A DNA stretch of 64,000 nt from Nipponacmea schrenckii (GCA_030562195.1 JAUJPP010000012.1:11284001-11348000), one strand, 5' to 3'. Shown: positions 45,019 through 58,970, counted from the first letter of the stretch. A program made the numbers and translations. Notes: generated from the letters alone by a model not told the origin.

Positions 45019-48000
45019 CTACACACTCTCTTTATTTGAATTCGTTTTATCATTGACAGGCACTGTATCATACCGTGGTTTTCCATTAAGTTGTTGAGAT
45101 GCAAGCTTCCTTCTAGCTAAAGGTTCTAATGCCAATATAATTGAGCCAACGATAGCGCATGTACCCAGAAAGTGAAAACAAGCAACGTAGGATCCTGTTA
45201 TATCTCGTAAACCACCTGAAAAAAACAAATATAATTGACACATAATATATAATTCAACTTATAGTTAATGTATACGTGTACTTGTATTGATACTCAAATG
45301 AATTGGAATTCTGGTTCCAGTAGAATACAGATCTTGTCAGTCGCATCGTCATAATAGACAACCACAACGCCATAATTACCTTTCCTAAAACCACATCAGA
45401 ACAGAGAAAGTCAAGGTCACAAGGGTATTTAGGGTTGATGTGGGAAAGTTGACCGTTTGATTTCATTTCAAACTATTTCATTCTACTAGGCGTGTCGAAT
45501 AAGAGCACCTCCCTTTCCACAGTATAAACTAAAATAGATACTGTATATAAAATTTTCAGAACAGGTATCTACAGGTCAACCTTTTGCCTCAAATAGTTAT
45601 TTCATTGTAAATCATTGGATACAAATGTCAATACTTACCTAATACAGGGTAGCATATAGCAGCAGAAGCACCATGGAAAACCTGGACAAATCCAAATACT
45701 TTTGTAAAACTCTCAAACCCCATCAGTTCTATAATAACCACGGCCAGAAGCGAGAAATAGACACCACCAAGAATCCCATACAAACAAGCTAGAACTATCA
45801 TTAAGGGATACGTATTGAAGAATCTTACAAACTGGAAGATTACGCCCAATATAAACGTTGCTATAGCAACCATATGAGGAGTTCTCATTATATTCAATTC
45901 GGCTAAAATACCTGGAAGAAGCCTACTTACGATGTCTAGAGCACCACTTATAGTTAATAATAACGAAGTTTGGGAATCCCCCAAACCCATCTCAACTCCC
46001 AAAGCGGGGATAAAAGCTGCCGCAAGAGCTGATCCACACAAACATGTAGGTGTGAAGCCAGCCACAACCCAAAATATTGGATTCTTGAACAAACTCAAAT
46101 CCAGAATGTTTTTGAGTTTAGATGAAAGTTTGCTGTTATCTCTAGCTGTCTTGTTTTTTTCAGAGGTACATTGTTCATCCGTTGCTTTCATATCCAGAAT
46201 CGATGCATAGACAAGATTTGGATTACTTGCGTACAATAGCATTCTGGATCGTGATAACGTGTCCACAATACTATGACTTTCTGAAACGTGTGCTTTTCTC
46301 CGTAAATGTCCATTTTCGTCAGATTGTTCTATAAGGAATGTGTTATGTTTCATGGGCGGAGAGTTTAGTGGTTTCACAAGATCTGACTGATAAGACCGAT
46401 TGGATAATGTTCGTTCTCGGAATATATTTCTATCGGTAGTAAAATGATAAATATTGTCTTTATCGGAGTGGGGTGAAACAGGGGTGGCATCTAACACCAT
46501 ATCTTTTGATATAACTTGCTCAGGTAAACTATAAAATGATTCCAAACTTTTAAAATCTTCCACATGCACCTTTGTACTTTCGTCTTTTGGATGTTTTCCT
46601 GGATCTCTGTACAGGGCGGTACATATAATCGCTTGAGCCATGAAGCCACCAAGGTTAAGTAGGCCTCCTCTAAAACCATATTCGTCCATAAACAACGGAA
46701 TAATAATTGGTATTAATACAGCACCGGCACTTGCACCTGCATTAGCTAAGGAATTCGCTAATGCCAATCGCTTTTTAAAATATCGCCCGATTAAGACAAT
46801 ACCGGGACCATATGAGAAGGCGTTCCCTATACCTGAAATTATAAGTGAAAACATTAGGACAGTTGCTATCCTATTACTACAAATAGATTATCGGTAGAAA
46901 GATGACAAATAAATTATGACAGATAGCTTTATAAAAAAACTTGATATATACTGTTAAAGATGCAATTTCATTTCGGTCACACCATGACGTGGGCAATATA
47001 ATTATCACTTTACTTAAATGTGCGCTTAAAAGATCTGACAATGACTAAGAGAATCCATCTTCACTTTATATTTATCATATTTTGCATTTAACGTAGATGG
47101 GATTTATTCTTTTGAGTCCCTGATAGAAATATTCAGGGACATTCTGATCATTGCTTTTCGTATCTCTATTTATGTAAATTGATATAATGATAAGTTAATC
47201 AGCCCATGTAAAATAAAGTATGGCAATAAATATAAACCTACTAATCAGTTAACCTGCCTATGAGAACACTTTGTGAGAAAATCAGATACTCGACATTTTC
47301 GGCAAAACAACTAATTGCCACCCCTAATGATGTGAATGTAGCTCCCAGTACAGCATAACCTCGTATAGACCAGTAGTCAATTAATACACTTAACACAAAT
47401 AGCGCTGTAATATATAAGATGATATGAGAGTATAAAATATGAATTTCCGTTCCAAGAAATTTATTGGAAATGGAACATGACGTGTGATGCCGGAACAGCG
47501 GTTACAAACAGTATTGTTCTGGACTTTCATACTGGCATTTTTACAAGACTCGTATAACTATAAGGAGAGATTGGGTGGAGCAAAAGGTAAGTTCTACGAT
47601 TTGCTTGGAACACTGATATTGTTGCGATAGGAGTAACCCTTGCCTATTAGTATCGACAGGCTGATATACTTAGTTTGTTAAAATGAAATGTACTTAAAGA
47701 TAATATTTACACGTCAGGCTGAAAATAGCAGATTGTATTCCCATAATTGTTGATGTATAGGAGGCGGGTGCTTTAAACTCTGTCAAGAATTTGACAAAGA
47801 GTAAACCAAATGCTCTCAAATACCCAATTTGCAGCATGTGTACCACAAAACAAGCTGAAATAAAAATTAAAGAGGTTAGATTTCCTCCAGAAAATAATTT
47901 TCTCTGGAAACGCTAAGTTGCTTTCTATTGCAAATATATATAAAAAAGTCACACCAAATTTCGTCATAATCCATCAAGAAACCAGCTCTCTTTTGTGTCC

Positions 48001-48944
48001 ACAAAGAATTAAAAAACAAGGGCAATAACTCATATTAAATATTTTCCGATTGGTCTTAATTTTCTATAGGTTTAATCTTGGATAATAACAAGGACTCACA
48101 CCTATAGTTTTGAAATCCACCAAGAAACCAGATCTCTATATTGTGTACACAAAAAGTCAATTACAAGACAATAAATCATTGTAAATATTTTTTGATTGAT
48201 TTTCAATAAGGTTTGGCCTTGGGCTATTACAATCACCAAATTTCATCAAAATACATTAAGAAATCAGCTCTCTATTGTGTCCACAATAAATGAAACACAT
48301 TTTATAGAACAAGGGAGATAACTCTAAATAATTTTCGATTTGTCAGATTCAATAGAGTTTAACCTTAAATGATGAACAAAGACAAACACAAAAACGCAAA
48401 ATTGCATCAAAATCAATCAATAAACCAGCTCTCTATCGTGTCTACATAGAATTCAAGGCAACAAAGGCAGACACATTTTCAAGAACAAGGGCAACAAATA
48501 ATAGTAAATATTGTTCGATTGAAATCATTTTATATAAGGTTCATCCTTGGGTGATTACAAAGACTCACACCAAGATTCGTCAAAATCCATCAAGAAAACA
48601 GCTCTCTATGGACGGACGGACGGACGGACGGAAGGGGCGACGGCATAATGATTGTGTGAGCGTATAATTATTCTGAACGTAAATTCAATAAGAATATCTT
48701 GATATGATATATACGGACGAAGAATTTGAATGAATTGAAATAGAAGAAAAATATTTGATCTTGGTTGAACCGCACCAACCAAAGACTGATTAATAGGCCT
48801 ATTTCTATTTAATGATATTTATAAGGAAAAACTAGTACCAGCAACAACAACCCAGCCATATCCACCATCTATATGTGTGGGTTTATTTTCTTCTTTAGTT
48901 TCCTTCAAACTTTTAGTTTCTTCTTTTAAACACCCGTCACCCAT
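45019..48944 (-). CDS. SLC16 / monocarboxylate transporter-like protein (595 aa, five coding exons)
   Basis: A major-facilitator membrane transporter for monocarboxylates or related organic acids; the substrate is not predictable. Coding exons: 48944-48839, 47854-47711, 47404-47258, 46832-45639 and 45215-45019, with all phases consistent (106, 144, 147, 1194 and 197 nt). The family signature DGGYGWVVV is at residues 26-34, leading into TM1. The second signature GRYFKKRLALANSLANAGAS is at 148-167. A hydrophilic cytoplasmic loop (about 225-390) separates the two six-helix halves, as in SLC16. The second half starts near LFKNPIFWVVAGFTPTCLCG. The start ATG lies just inside an exon (acceptor CTTTACAG), so a 5' UTR exon is expected further right. 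Intron 3 uses a predicted GC donor at 47257. Intron 1 contains a pearl-like repeat. Confidence 0.93.
47950..48665 (+). mobile_element. Second, diverged pearl-type element in transporter intron 1
   Basis: About four degenerate core repeats share 'acaagggcaataact', 'tccatcaagaaaccagctctc' and 'aaggttcatccttgggtgat' with the element at 7651-9906. A short GACG run (about 48608-48633) follows, then a terminal 'gagcgtata'. The cores are much more diverged, so it is older than the 7651 copy. The left boundary is uncertain. Confidence 0.75.
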
Positions 48945-49303
48945 CCTTTTCTGTAAAGATAAATTGAGTTTCTATTAGTTATATTTATGTCTCAATAGGG
49001 TAATTACAACAGAACCCCGTAACATTGATTCTGGTACACATATTCCATTGCAGGGTGACACCAGAAGGATCTTGTGTATGTGTGAAAACCTGCGCAATAT
49101 GAATCCATCAATATCAATGTAAGTAGGTAGTAAACACAGAAGTCTTTATGAATTACAACTATTGTTTATTAATAATAAATTATAAGTAAGAAGCCACTAA
49201 CTAATTAAGAACTATACAAATTATTGTATTAATATATCATATGCTTTGGGAATGTATAGTCCAGAGTCAAAATTTAATTTGGGATTGGGTGGATGTTGAT
49301 GGC

Positions 49304-50165
49304 TTATGGAGTTTCAGTTTTATTTACTATATTCGTAGCTAGAATTTTCGTTTTGCCGTTGTAGCAACTATGGCGTGGGTTATCCCTGTGTAAGTGCAGT
49401 GCTGATTTATTTGCGCTGGCTTTAGAAACAGTTTCTTTCAGTTTCTTTTGAAGTGGTCTCTTTGATTTCCCAATATAATGTTCACCACATAAACATGTTA
49501 GTTGATAAACACATCCTTTGGTTTGATAAGTATCCCCTGTTGCTGACTTTCTATTCGCCCCAAGGATATCCTTCAATGTCTTGGTATACTTGAAGACAGT
49601 TTCAATACCACTCTGCTTCAGTATTCTGCGTATTTTGTAAGATGTTGGTCCTATGAATGGGATTTTTACCCAGATGGCAGGGCCGTCTGATTTAATTCGT
49701 TTCATTTTTAATTAATTTCATTCCATCAGCTTTCTTGTTACCATTGGCCTTGGGTAGATGTTGAGGTTGCATAAGGTGTCGGTGATGAAGTTTGGATCAG
49801 TCTGAAGTTTTGATGGGTGACAAATCATGATCGCTCTGTTGACAAGGGTGGAGATGGTAGCTGTTTTTATATTATAACTGTGGTTGGAATTGATATTAAT
49901 ATATTGATTAGTGTGACTCGGTTTCCTGTATATGATGGTCATCAGCTGGTTATCGTTCCTAATTATGTCAATGTCTAGAAAAGGTATTCCAATGTTGGTT
50001 TCAGATTCCATGGTAAATTTATTTCTGTGGTGTTGCTGATTTAGATGGTCAAGTGGTTGGTTGGGTTCATCTTCCGCTTGTAATACGACCAGTGTATCAT
50101 CTACTTTTCTAAATCAGTTGGTTGTTTTACTGGCTAGTTTGCAAGGGCTTTCTCTTCGAAGGATT
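49304..50165 (-). pseudogene. Penelope-like retroelement remnant: RT end plus GIY-YIG endonuclease
   Basis: Minus strand. A VDDTLVV segment (about 50110-50090, the RT catalytic motif) continues into GIPFLDIDI and IIYRKPSHTNQYI (49985-49905). A frameshift or stop near 49718 follows, and then a second frame to 49304. That frame contains a GIY-YIG-type endonuclease (GCVYQLTCLCGEHYIGKSKRP, about 49523-49460; the catalytic Arg is in the KSKRP part). RT followed by GIY-YIG is the hallmark of Penelope-like elements. The 5' part of RT is missing, and stops make it inactive. Confidence 0.85.
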
Positions 50166-50399
50166 CCATAAATATCCATAGGAAGTTAGTACGGATTTAC
50201 ATGACTTTTACTTGTAATAGATATGCAGAAAATTATCAGCAATGTAATAAATTATGTTTACTAAATGGTATATCTTCACATACAATGTCCTTTTCAAAAG
50301 CTGTTTGTAAAAAAAAAGAAAAAAAACTAATCAACGTAAACAGTTTAAAAGTCATAAAAAGACCGTATCTAAATTATCGTTTGAAATTTGATAAATAAA

Positions 50400-51842
50400 A
50401 AAAACAATTCTAGTTCGACCTGATCTATCTAATTTAATCATATTCAACTGATAAAATCATAATACCTGTATGATTAAATAAGTCAAACGTGAACTATAAT
50501 TATCACTATACATAATGAAACAATAAAACTAAGAGAGACAAATGAACAGACGGTTGTGTATTCTTTACTTATTAAACACACTCGTTCAACAAAGCCTTAT
50601 AAGCTATTTACATTTTTATTAGACAACATTTAAATTTATCTGTGGCAGTGCTTGTCTGCGAATAGACGAAATACGGTGTGAAATACAGCCTACGTAGAGG
50701 GGCAAATATGGACATTTAAAAGTTTGTCTTTGTGGACTCATTAGTTCGTCTTGGTATATATACCACAATTATTTGGGTTTTACACGGTAAAAATTCTTAA
50801 AAATTAGCTACCCAAAAATCGATGGGAGCAAATGTGCTATTTTGTGTCCAGTGCTTATAGTAGGATGTCCGATGAATGGGTAGGCCAAAATTTGTCGAGC
50901 TAATTTTTGATAAAAATTCCTGATTTACTGTCAATAAAAGTGGTATATACGACTTGAATATAATTATATTTAATTTACTAGAATTAAACTTACATACCTA
51001 TAACAAATTGCTTATAATGGAGAGCGAATCGATGAAAACCATTATACTTTACTATCAGTGCTGAATACGGAATACTCTTGATCCGTAGTTGGCAGCTTGT
51101 CATATAAACTTTCAATTAAAAACTTTTCATTATCAAAGACCTATTTCAAATTACATTCAAAAAATAGAATGTACATAGATTATCTCTCTGCTCATTTTAC
51201 TCTGTGTACCAAACACTCTAGAAGAGGTGATATAATAGAGAAAGTTCACAGTGGTTTCAGGATCTACCGGGTATCCCATTCTTTAATTATCTACCTTACC
51301 GTATAGCACCAGACACTGTTTCCTATCTTCTTGACAGTGTACGGAACAGAATTGTCGATAGAATATCAAGTCTCAACCCGTACTTTGTTCGCTTCTTTAG
51401 TTCAATAATTCCCAACCATACACCAGCTCGTATATTCAACTCTTCAATGATGCGTAATTCAGTTATTACAACTCATATTCTCGGGTATTTGAACTTACCT
51501 AGATCGTGTTCCCTATGTATGCACTACTTAAGTGTAGGTAAGTAATCTATAATTCAACTTGTACTGATAATATATCCAGAGCCAAATAATAAAATAATAG
51601 ACACACGTGTATATTCTATTATATCACACAGCAAATCATTCTCTCATTTTCTTCATTTACCGAGAATTCAGAATTAATTACTTTTGTTACACTTAAAATG
51701 TATGTATAGTATAATAAATATCATATAATACCCCCAACCTAATCTAGTAAGTGGTGATCTACGGCGATCTACAAGCTCGGAATGAGCAACAAGGATCTAT
51801 ATAAGAGTACTCAATATCAGAATGCGATCAGATAACGATCTG
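50400..51842. other. Intergenic, nothing recognised
   Basis: AT-rich, no supported exon. The open frame at 51097-51306 has no recognisable motif. Confidence 0.4.
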
Positions 51843-52332
51843 GGCCCAGTTGTTCAAAAGGTCGTTATTTTAACGATCCGTTAATTAATGGTACGACTAT
51901 GACTTGCATACACAATACCACAATACATAGTGAAGATGGCACTTGTTCAGCAAAACCAGGAATCTGATCATAAAAAAAGAAAAAGAAAAAGAAACTTCAC
52001 AATTAAGGAAGAAAATCCTAAACCAAAAATTAACAAATGATGTTACAAACAAGTTAATTTCTAAATTCCTTAGGCTTCCTTTGATTTGCATTCAAGCTGA
52101 TAAAGGCTGTATTTGGTTGAACGATGAAAAAAAGCCATGTTTCACCAAAGAAGCACTGATACAGAATGGCACTAACGTTAAAGTACCCTTACCCCTCCTT
52201 TAAAGTTAACGTTATTGAACGGGTCGTTAACCTTAATGAAGCTTCCAACAACAGGTTTCCGTTAAGTTAAAATACTGTTAAATATCACTTAATGGTCCGT
52301 TAAAATTTAACGACCTTTTGAACAACTGGGCC
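51843..52332. mobile_element. Harbinger-like non-autonomous element with about 24-bp terminal inverted repeats
   Basis: The left end GGCCCAGTTGTTCAAAAGGT (51843) is mirrored by ACCTTTTGAACAACTGGGCC ending at 52332. The inverted repeats continue into 'cgttaa' and more loosely inward. The interior encodes a lysine/arginine-rich piece (about 51935-52010, MALVQQNQESDHKKRKRKR) followed by shifts. That resembles the start of the Myb/SANT-like protein of Harbinger elements, but is too short to be sure. No clean target duplication is visible. Confidence 0.75.
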
Positions 52333-55300
52333 AATTCCACTAATGATCTATAAGATCCGTTCACGACTTCCTGGTCCTTGGTAGCAACCCGAAATCCCCA
52401 AAATAGTTTAGCTTCGTTGGCGATCGAAGATGCGATTTATTGACGCCCCGAAGGCGACCACTTTCTATGGCGCTCAAGTTAGATTAGACGGCGACTATCG
52501 CTTACCAGGCGTTCTGGTAAACAACCCGTATCGTTCTGCCAAAATTAATAAGTTTTCGCTAGGTAGCACTGGTAGACAAGAAATCGTTATCAGATCGCCA
52601 CTAACGCAAAACCAAAAATCGCCTTTTTGAAGAGCTGTGGTGCCTGAGGCGATCCGATAGCTTGGCTATCAAATGGCGATTAAAGCGTTCAATAAGGACG
52701 TCACGAATTTTTTTGCATGTGTGTAAAACGACTGCGATCATGGAGATCTGGCTTGAGCCACTCGAAATCAAGTTTCGCTTCTGGCGATCATAGCGTTTTA
52801 TATTGTGAATATGTCTGCCAAATAGAAGCGAGATAATCCCTTTAATAAAAGTACATGTAGTTTAATATATTTTATATACGCATATAGCCTACATTTGCCA
52901 AGGTCGTGCCAAAATGTAATATCAGAAGTCTTTGTAGCTGTATTACAGCGACCGATTATGTTTAACTCGAAATTTAACCAAAATAAACACATGTAATCGT
53001 TTATCCAAACATCGTTAAACAATTTGAATAACAAATTTACGTGCACACCATAATAATACTAACAAGATTTTAAACTGAAATAAAGGGAGTTTTATAAGCT
53101 ATTATTCTGACAACTTATCAATATATTTCGTCTCAAGACAAACAATTCTTGGTAAACTTCTGACCGCTGCTGTGCTCACAATCAGTTAAGGGTGTTATAA
53201 GAGAAGCACGACATTTAATAGGTTCAATGCTCATTCAGTGACTTAAATGCTTGATCGATAGCATGGAGGTCAAGGGGTCAATCCTGTCATGACTTGAGAA
53301 ATTGCAACAGAGTAGGCTTATGCTACTGTCTTGGTGTTGCCTTTTTCCGTTAGTAAACCACTAAGGGAAATTTCTAGTACATAAATTAGTTTAAGTGAAA
53401 GATTCTAATTTACTAAGCGTTTTTTTCTTCTCAATAAATAGCATTTTGGTGGTTAATAACTAAGTTTTTTTTATTTATCGGATTATAATATAAGGATTAT
53501 GCTATGTTATTTATCGCAGAAGGTTTATCTAAGGATGAATATATGTTCTTATTGGCCAAGATTAAAATTTTTGGTTCATTCTTAGACGAAGTAATGCTTT
53601 AAAACTTTCCGTGTACCACAATTCATAAAAGGCCATATAATAATCTATTTACCCAAACGGCTGTTATACTTAGAGGAACAAATATAACTCTATTGGTATT
53701 TAGTCATTTGATTAAGAGCTTTAATTTAAAGATAGGATTTTTTTGTGAGAAAAACCCCTCCGCTTTGTTATATATTTGAACCGCCAAGCCTATCACAACA
53801 GTGTTAAACATGACATTTTAACGCAACCTTCAAATGACCTTAAAGAACAGATGTAACAGTATAACCACAGCAAAAAAAAAAAATACATACCAACTCGAAA
53901 CAGACTACGATTGCTACCTGCAAACTGACACCACCAAAACAGAATTAGAGCTCTTAGATTACAACAAATTTAAATTTTCAAATTTGAGCCATAATGAGTC
54001 AGTGGACTAAAGTAGTGTCAAAACTATATAACAGATCCCTTCATTATTCAAAACATCCATTCAACGAAGTAATTTTGAAACACGACTTGAAAATTATTTT
54101 TTTATCATTTCTTATATAAAGATTAAGTTCTTCAGACAGGGACCTAGTAAGTCCTACTGATAAATATAATACTCTAATTGACAAATGTGGAACTTTAAAT
54201 TTTATGTCCATTCTAAGGTAGTATGCATTTTATAATTCGATGAGCAAGGCTTTCTGACCAAAGAGAACTTCTGTCGGTTGTGTGAAGAGTATGGAATCAC
54301 AGAAAAGAGATGTATTATAGTCGACAATACAATATTATTTCTATGAATTCAAACGGTTCTGCCAAATATCGAAGTTATTTCAATTAAAAAACATAAAAAT
54401 ATGTATTTCTCAGTTCACTAAGCACACAAATATTTTGTGATTTCCTTTGTGTTAAAGTGCACGTGTAGTTCCAATTGTCTGTAACAGCTTGAGTCAGTTA
54501 AATTGAATGAAATGACTATATTAGGTGACATATGTTTTTGATGGAAGACCGGACGATTTGATGGATAAAGGTCGGAGTATTCCAAATAGTGCTGGATTAT
54601 CCGCATATTTGTTATATTAATATTTCACCGACCGTCTTAAAGATAAGCTCTATTGTGTAGAACTGAAGTACTTTATTAATATCATATTCATAAAAATATA
54701 AGTGTATTTGAATAACAGCTTTACTTACAAACTGATAACCTGTCTATGTAAAGAGCATGCAAGAATCACAAAACATTGAATTCTTCATGAAGTTTTTCGC
54801 CTACTAAGGGGCATCACAAAATATATAATCATCACCTCCACTAATACTGACATAATAATAAATGTCAAGCGACACTTTAAATGCTCTTTGAAGAATGATT
54901 ATTTTTTTTCAATATCAAACCTCGTCTGACTACTATGAAATGGATGATTTGTGCTGGCGTTTGATATTACGACGGTATTCTGTAATGCGAACGAATCAGA
55001 AAGGGTTAAATTAACATGATGTTGGGGACTATCACTTCAGTTACACCCGCCTTTTAGTTATAGAATATTTTGGACGTAATAATAGTTAAAAATTGATACT
55101 CAAAGTTTGAATAACCAATAATAGGTTCAAAAACTAGATTACAAGACAAAGCTAATGGGATGAAAACTAACACAATCAGTGACTTTGTCATTCTTTTTCA
55201 AAAAACATTTTTTTAATAATTATGTTTAAATAAGTAAGATGCTGACAATTTACAATAAAAATAAAATAGTTGAATTCTCTCTCTGTAATTCTGTAATACG

Positions 55301-55397
55301 TCTATTTGAAACTACCTAAAACTAACAACAAGGGCTGCTGTAATATATTGTCAAGATTCTTCCCTTACTCTTTGAGTGACAACGTTCCAACACCGCA
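52333..55397. other. Intergenic; first 470 bp relatively GC-rich with repeated GCGATC motifs
   Basis: Between about 52340 and 52800 the motif (G)GCGATC/GATCGC recurs many times. The left flank of the neighbouring Harbinger-like element (51755-51840) has the same motif, suggesting that element inserted inside an older repeat. Nothing recognisable follows to 55397. Confidence 0.5.
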
Positions 55398-55401
55398 AAT
55401 A

Positions 55402-56362
55402 TATCAACACTGCTTATATTCTATCATTATCAACCAATTAACATTGTATATATTTTATGATTATCAACACTGCTTATATTCTATCATTATCAACCAATTA
55501 ACATTATATATATTTTATGATTATCAACACTGCTTATATTCTATCATTATCAACCTATTAACATTGTATATATTTTATGATAATCCACACTGCTTATATT
55601 CTACCATTATCAACCGATTAACATTATATATATTTTATGATTATCCACACTGCTTATATTCTATCATTATCAACCTATTAACATTGCATATATTTTATGA
55701 TTATCCACACTGCTTATATTCTATCATTATCAACCTATTAACATTGCATATATTTTTATGTTTATCCACACTGCTTATATTCTATCATTATCAACCTATT
55801 CACATATATATATTTTATGATTATCCACAGTGCTTATATTCTATCATTATCAACCAATTAACATTATATATATTTTATGATTATCAACACTGCTTATATT
55901 CTATCATTATCAACCTATTAACATTGTATATATTTTATGATTATCCACACTGCTTATATTCTACCATTATCAACCTATTAACATTATATATATTTTATGA
56001 TTATCCACACTGCTTATATTCTATCATTATCAACCTATTAACATTGCATATATTTTATGATTATCCACACTGCTTATATTCTATCATTATCAACCTATTA
56101 ACATTGCATATATTTTTATGTTTTTCCACACTGCTTATATTCTATCATTATCAACCTATTAACATTATATATATTTTATGATTATCCACACTGCTTATAT
56201 TCTATCATTATCAACCTATTAACATTGCATATATTTTATGATTATCCACACTGCTTATATTCTATCATTATCAACCTACTCACATTATATATATATTTTA
56301 TGCTTATTCTCACTGCTTATATTCTATCATTATCAACCTATTAACATTGTATATATTTTATT
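55402..56362. repeat. 60-bp minisatellite, about 16 highly regular units
   Basis: Units of 60 bp (TATCAACACTGCTTATATTC + TATCATTATCAACCAATTAA + CATTGTATATATTTTATGAT) repeat with very few differences (TATCAA/TATCCA, CCAATTA/CCTATTA). One-base length changes occur near 55755 and 56115. Blocks of about 6 units (for example 55602-55800 and 55962-56160) share the same variants, showing higher-order duplication. Because 60 is 20 codons, one frame stays open for 291 residues; this is an artefact. Confidence 0.97.
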
Positions 56363-56379
56363 TTTATCTATATTCTATG

Positions 56380-58065
56380 CCAATTATCCACGTTGCCAAT
56401 ATATCGATACTTAAAATATTTCTTATTACCATCAGCATTACACAAATCCAATTTCTGTGGGTTGGGATAGTTGGGTAAGAAATATTTAATAAAACTTACA
56501 TGTAATCAAACAGCACACCATTTGAACTGCGGTAAAAATGCACGATTAAACATAATACCTTCCAAACGAAATACCATTTAAATAATACTATAATTTGTTA
56601 TATCTTATCTAGGACGAACTGATATTCTGCCTAAATGGTTAAGTCAATGATTTTGCAATTTTTGCGTTTGACTAGGTTTAAAAGGTTATAAGAGGTTTTC
56701 GGTTCAAAGTCTCAAACATCACTAAACAGGATGGTTACCTCTTAACTCCTTAAAAATGTTTGTCGTACACTTGTATTCAAATTTTTAAATTACTATTGAA
56801 TTTATTGTGAATGAATTGTGTTCATAAACTCTTAAGAAAAAAGTATTAATGATGATTTTACAAATAATCAAATTACTTTGGTTTTATTCTATTTGCATGG
56901 GGGGGGGGGCATGACAGACAAAATCTATAAGGCCAGTATTGACATTACTATCTAAAACACATAGAGATAGCTAACTTTAATAGATAGATAGTTTATTTGC
57001 ATGAAGCTTAAGGTAGTTTAACTTAAAGATGATACAATTCAAAGAAATATATACATTATAGATAGACACTTGATACAAAAATATATACCAAAGTTTACAG
57101 AAGAACTTTCTCAATAAATTTTTCTACGTTTATGAAATGCATGATACCAAAAAAAGTGCAATAGAATAGTGGATAGTGGTAACAATTTACTGCCCCCGAA
57201 TTTATTCATCTACCTACAAGCTTTCAGCTCTTGACTTATTATCCCTTTTTAAAAGATCACATAGTAAATAATGTTGGTTAAGCGTATTTAGAAAGAATCT
57301 ATAATTACTTGGCTGCTCGAATATGATTATCATTGTGTATCTTATTCGAAACCTTAATGAACTTTAATTGTAAACAATGTCGTATTGCTCTCCATTGTGG
57401 TGAAATATAATTCCCATTCTGGTTTAAAATCTTTACAACAATTATCTCTAGGTCACCTTGCTTAAATCAAGTCAATGTTGTCTCGTGAAGAATTTTCAAT
57501 GTCAATCAAGAATCAATGCTGACTCAGCAAATGCATAAGATGTAGGCCTACACACATTAATCTAATATTCAATTTGTGCATAAACAAAGTAGACGAAATG
57601 ATTATTTTTGTAACTCACCCTTCTTCACGTCAGTCCTCATATAAAACATACAATCAAAACATGTTGGCTTGAGGAGGTTGAAAGTCTCAATGATCTAACA
57701 CTGCCAATACGTTGCTATTGATTTTTATTAACCAGCTGATTTCATTACTGTGAATTATTAAAGAGTTTCACCCGTTTATCTTAAATGGTCAGGGGTTGCT
57801 TTGAAAACAGAATCTTTATTTTCTTTGGTCAATTTATTATTAAATGTTCCACATCATTGCAATGGCTATATATTTCTAAGTCATTTACGTAAATTATTTA
57901 AAACAAATTGTCTTTTTCCTCCACAGAATCAGTTGGGTATTTTGTATAAGAACCATTAATTTGAAATATTCAATATTTCAGTGTATGGGAGTATACATAT
58001 CATTATATACAACTATGTATTATTATGTTGTACAGATATGGTAAGAAAGAAAACGAAAAGTGAAG
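56380..58065. other. Intergenic, nothing recognised
   Basis: A G10 homopolymer at about 56900 and a short TAGA run near 56984 are the only visible low-complexity features. No exons are supported. Confidence 0.4.
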
Positions 58066-58069
58066 AATA

Positions 58070-58360
58070 CGAAATGTGTGATTCTACAAACATAGAACTG
58101 TGTGATTGTACAACATAGAACTGTGTGATTGTACAAGCATAGAACTGTGTGATTGTACAAGCATAGAAATGTGTCATGGTACAACCATAGAAAAATGTCA
58201 TAGTACAAGCATAGAATATGTCATGAGACAAGCATAGAAATGGGTCATGGTACTAGCATAGTAATATGTGATTGTACAAGCATAAAAATGTGTCATGGTA
58301 GGCCTACAAGCACAGAAAAATGTCAAGCACAAAACTCGTTGATGCCACAAACATAGAAAA
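58070..58360. repeat. About 24-bp minisatellite
   Basis: Imperfect tandem units around CATAGAACTGTGTGATTGTA + CAAG, drifting to 'catagaaatgtgtcatggtacaag'. Cys/Thr/Tyr-rich open frames on the minus strand (58013-58231) come from the repeat. Confidence 0.9.
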
Positions 58361-58970
58361 AAGGAGTAAAATAATAAATATTTTCGTCGTTTTTAATATT
58401 ATTTTCAGATATGAGATTCCCAAAGTGTTTGTGGAATATTTCACTCGTAAGTCAAGCCTTTTTCTTGTTTTGCTTTAATATACCCTACAGCAATTTAGTG
58501 TTATTTGTCTGCAACAAAGAGTTTCCATTGCTCCTGGGAATCTAAAGAGGGACAACACGTGTTTAATTTATAAGATGAAAATGATTCCAGCTTATTAAGA
58601 ACTCTGTGTATAATCAGGGATAAGGGTCAAGTCACGTTCGTTGTCAAGGTCATTAGACTGTAACGACGGAAACAAATGGCAGCAATTAGCAAGTATATGA
58701 TTAGGTGAAATATTGATTATTGTAATAATGTTTAAAACTGACGCTACACGTCATATACAAATATCTTAAATTTTAACTTTTAGTTCTCACAAGTTCACTG
58801 ATATATCAATATGTATTTAAATTTAAAATCAGTTTAAAAACAATACCAATAGCCTATTAATACCGATATTTTTAGAATGACTTTGTGTTGATAGATGTAA
58901 AAAATAAATTTAGGTCAACAGCGAGTAAAAATTTCAACATAAAATATTATAAATTTTAGCTAAAAATATT

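Noticed and set aside
51097..51306. 69-residue open frame
   Set aside because: AT-rich chance frame with no supporting signal.
55306..56181. 291-residue Tyr/Leu/Ile-rich open frame resembling a membrane protein
   Set aside because: Direct translation of the 60-bp tandem repeat (20 codons per unit); no start context, splice sites or variation typical of selection.
55402..56362. CRISPR-like regular repeat
   Set aside because: Units are contiguous without unique spacers and the DNA is animal nuclear.
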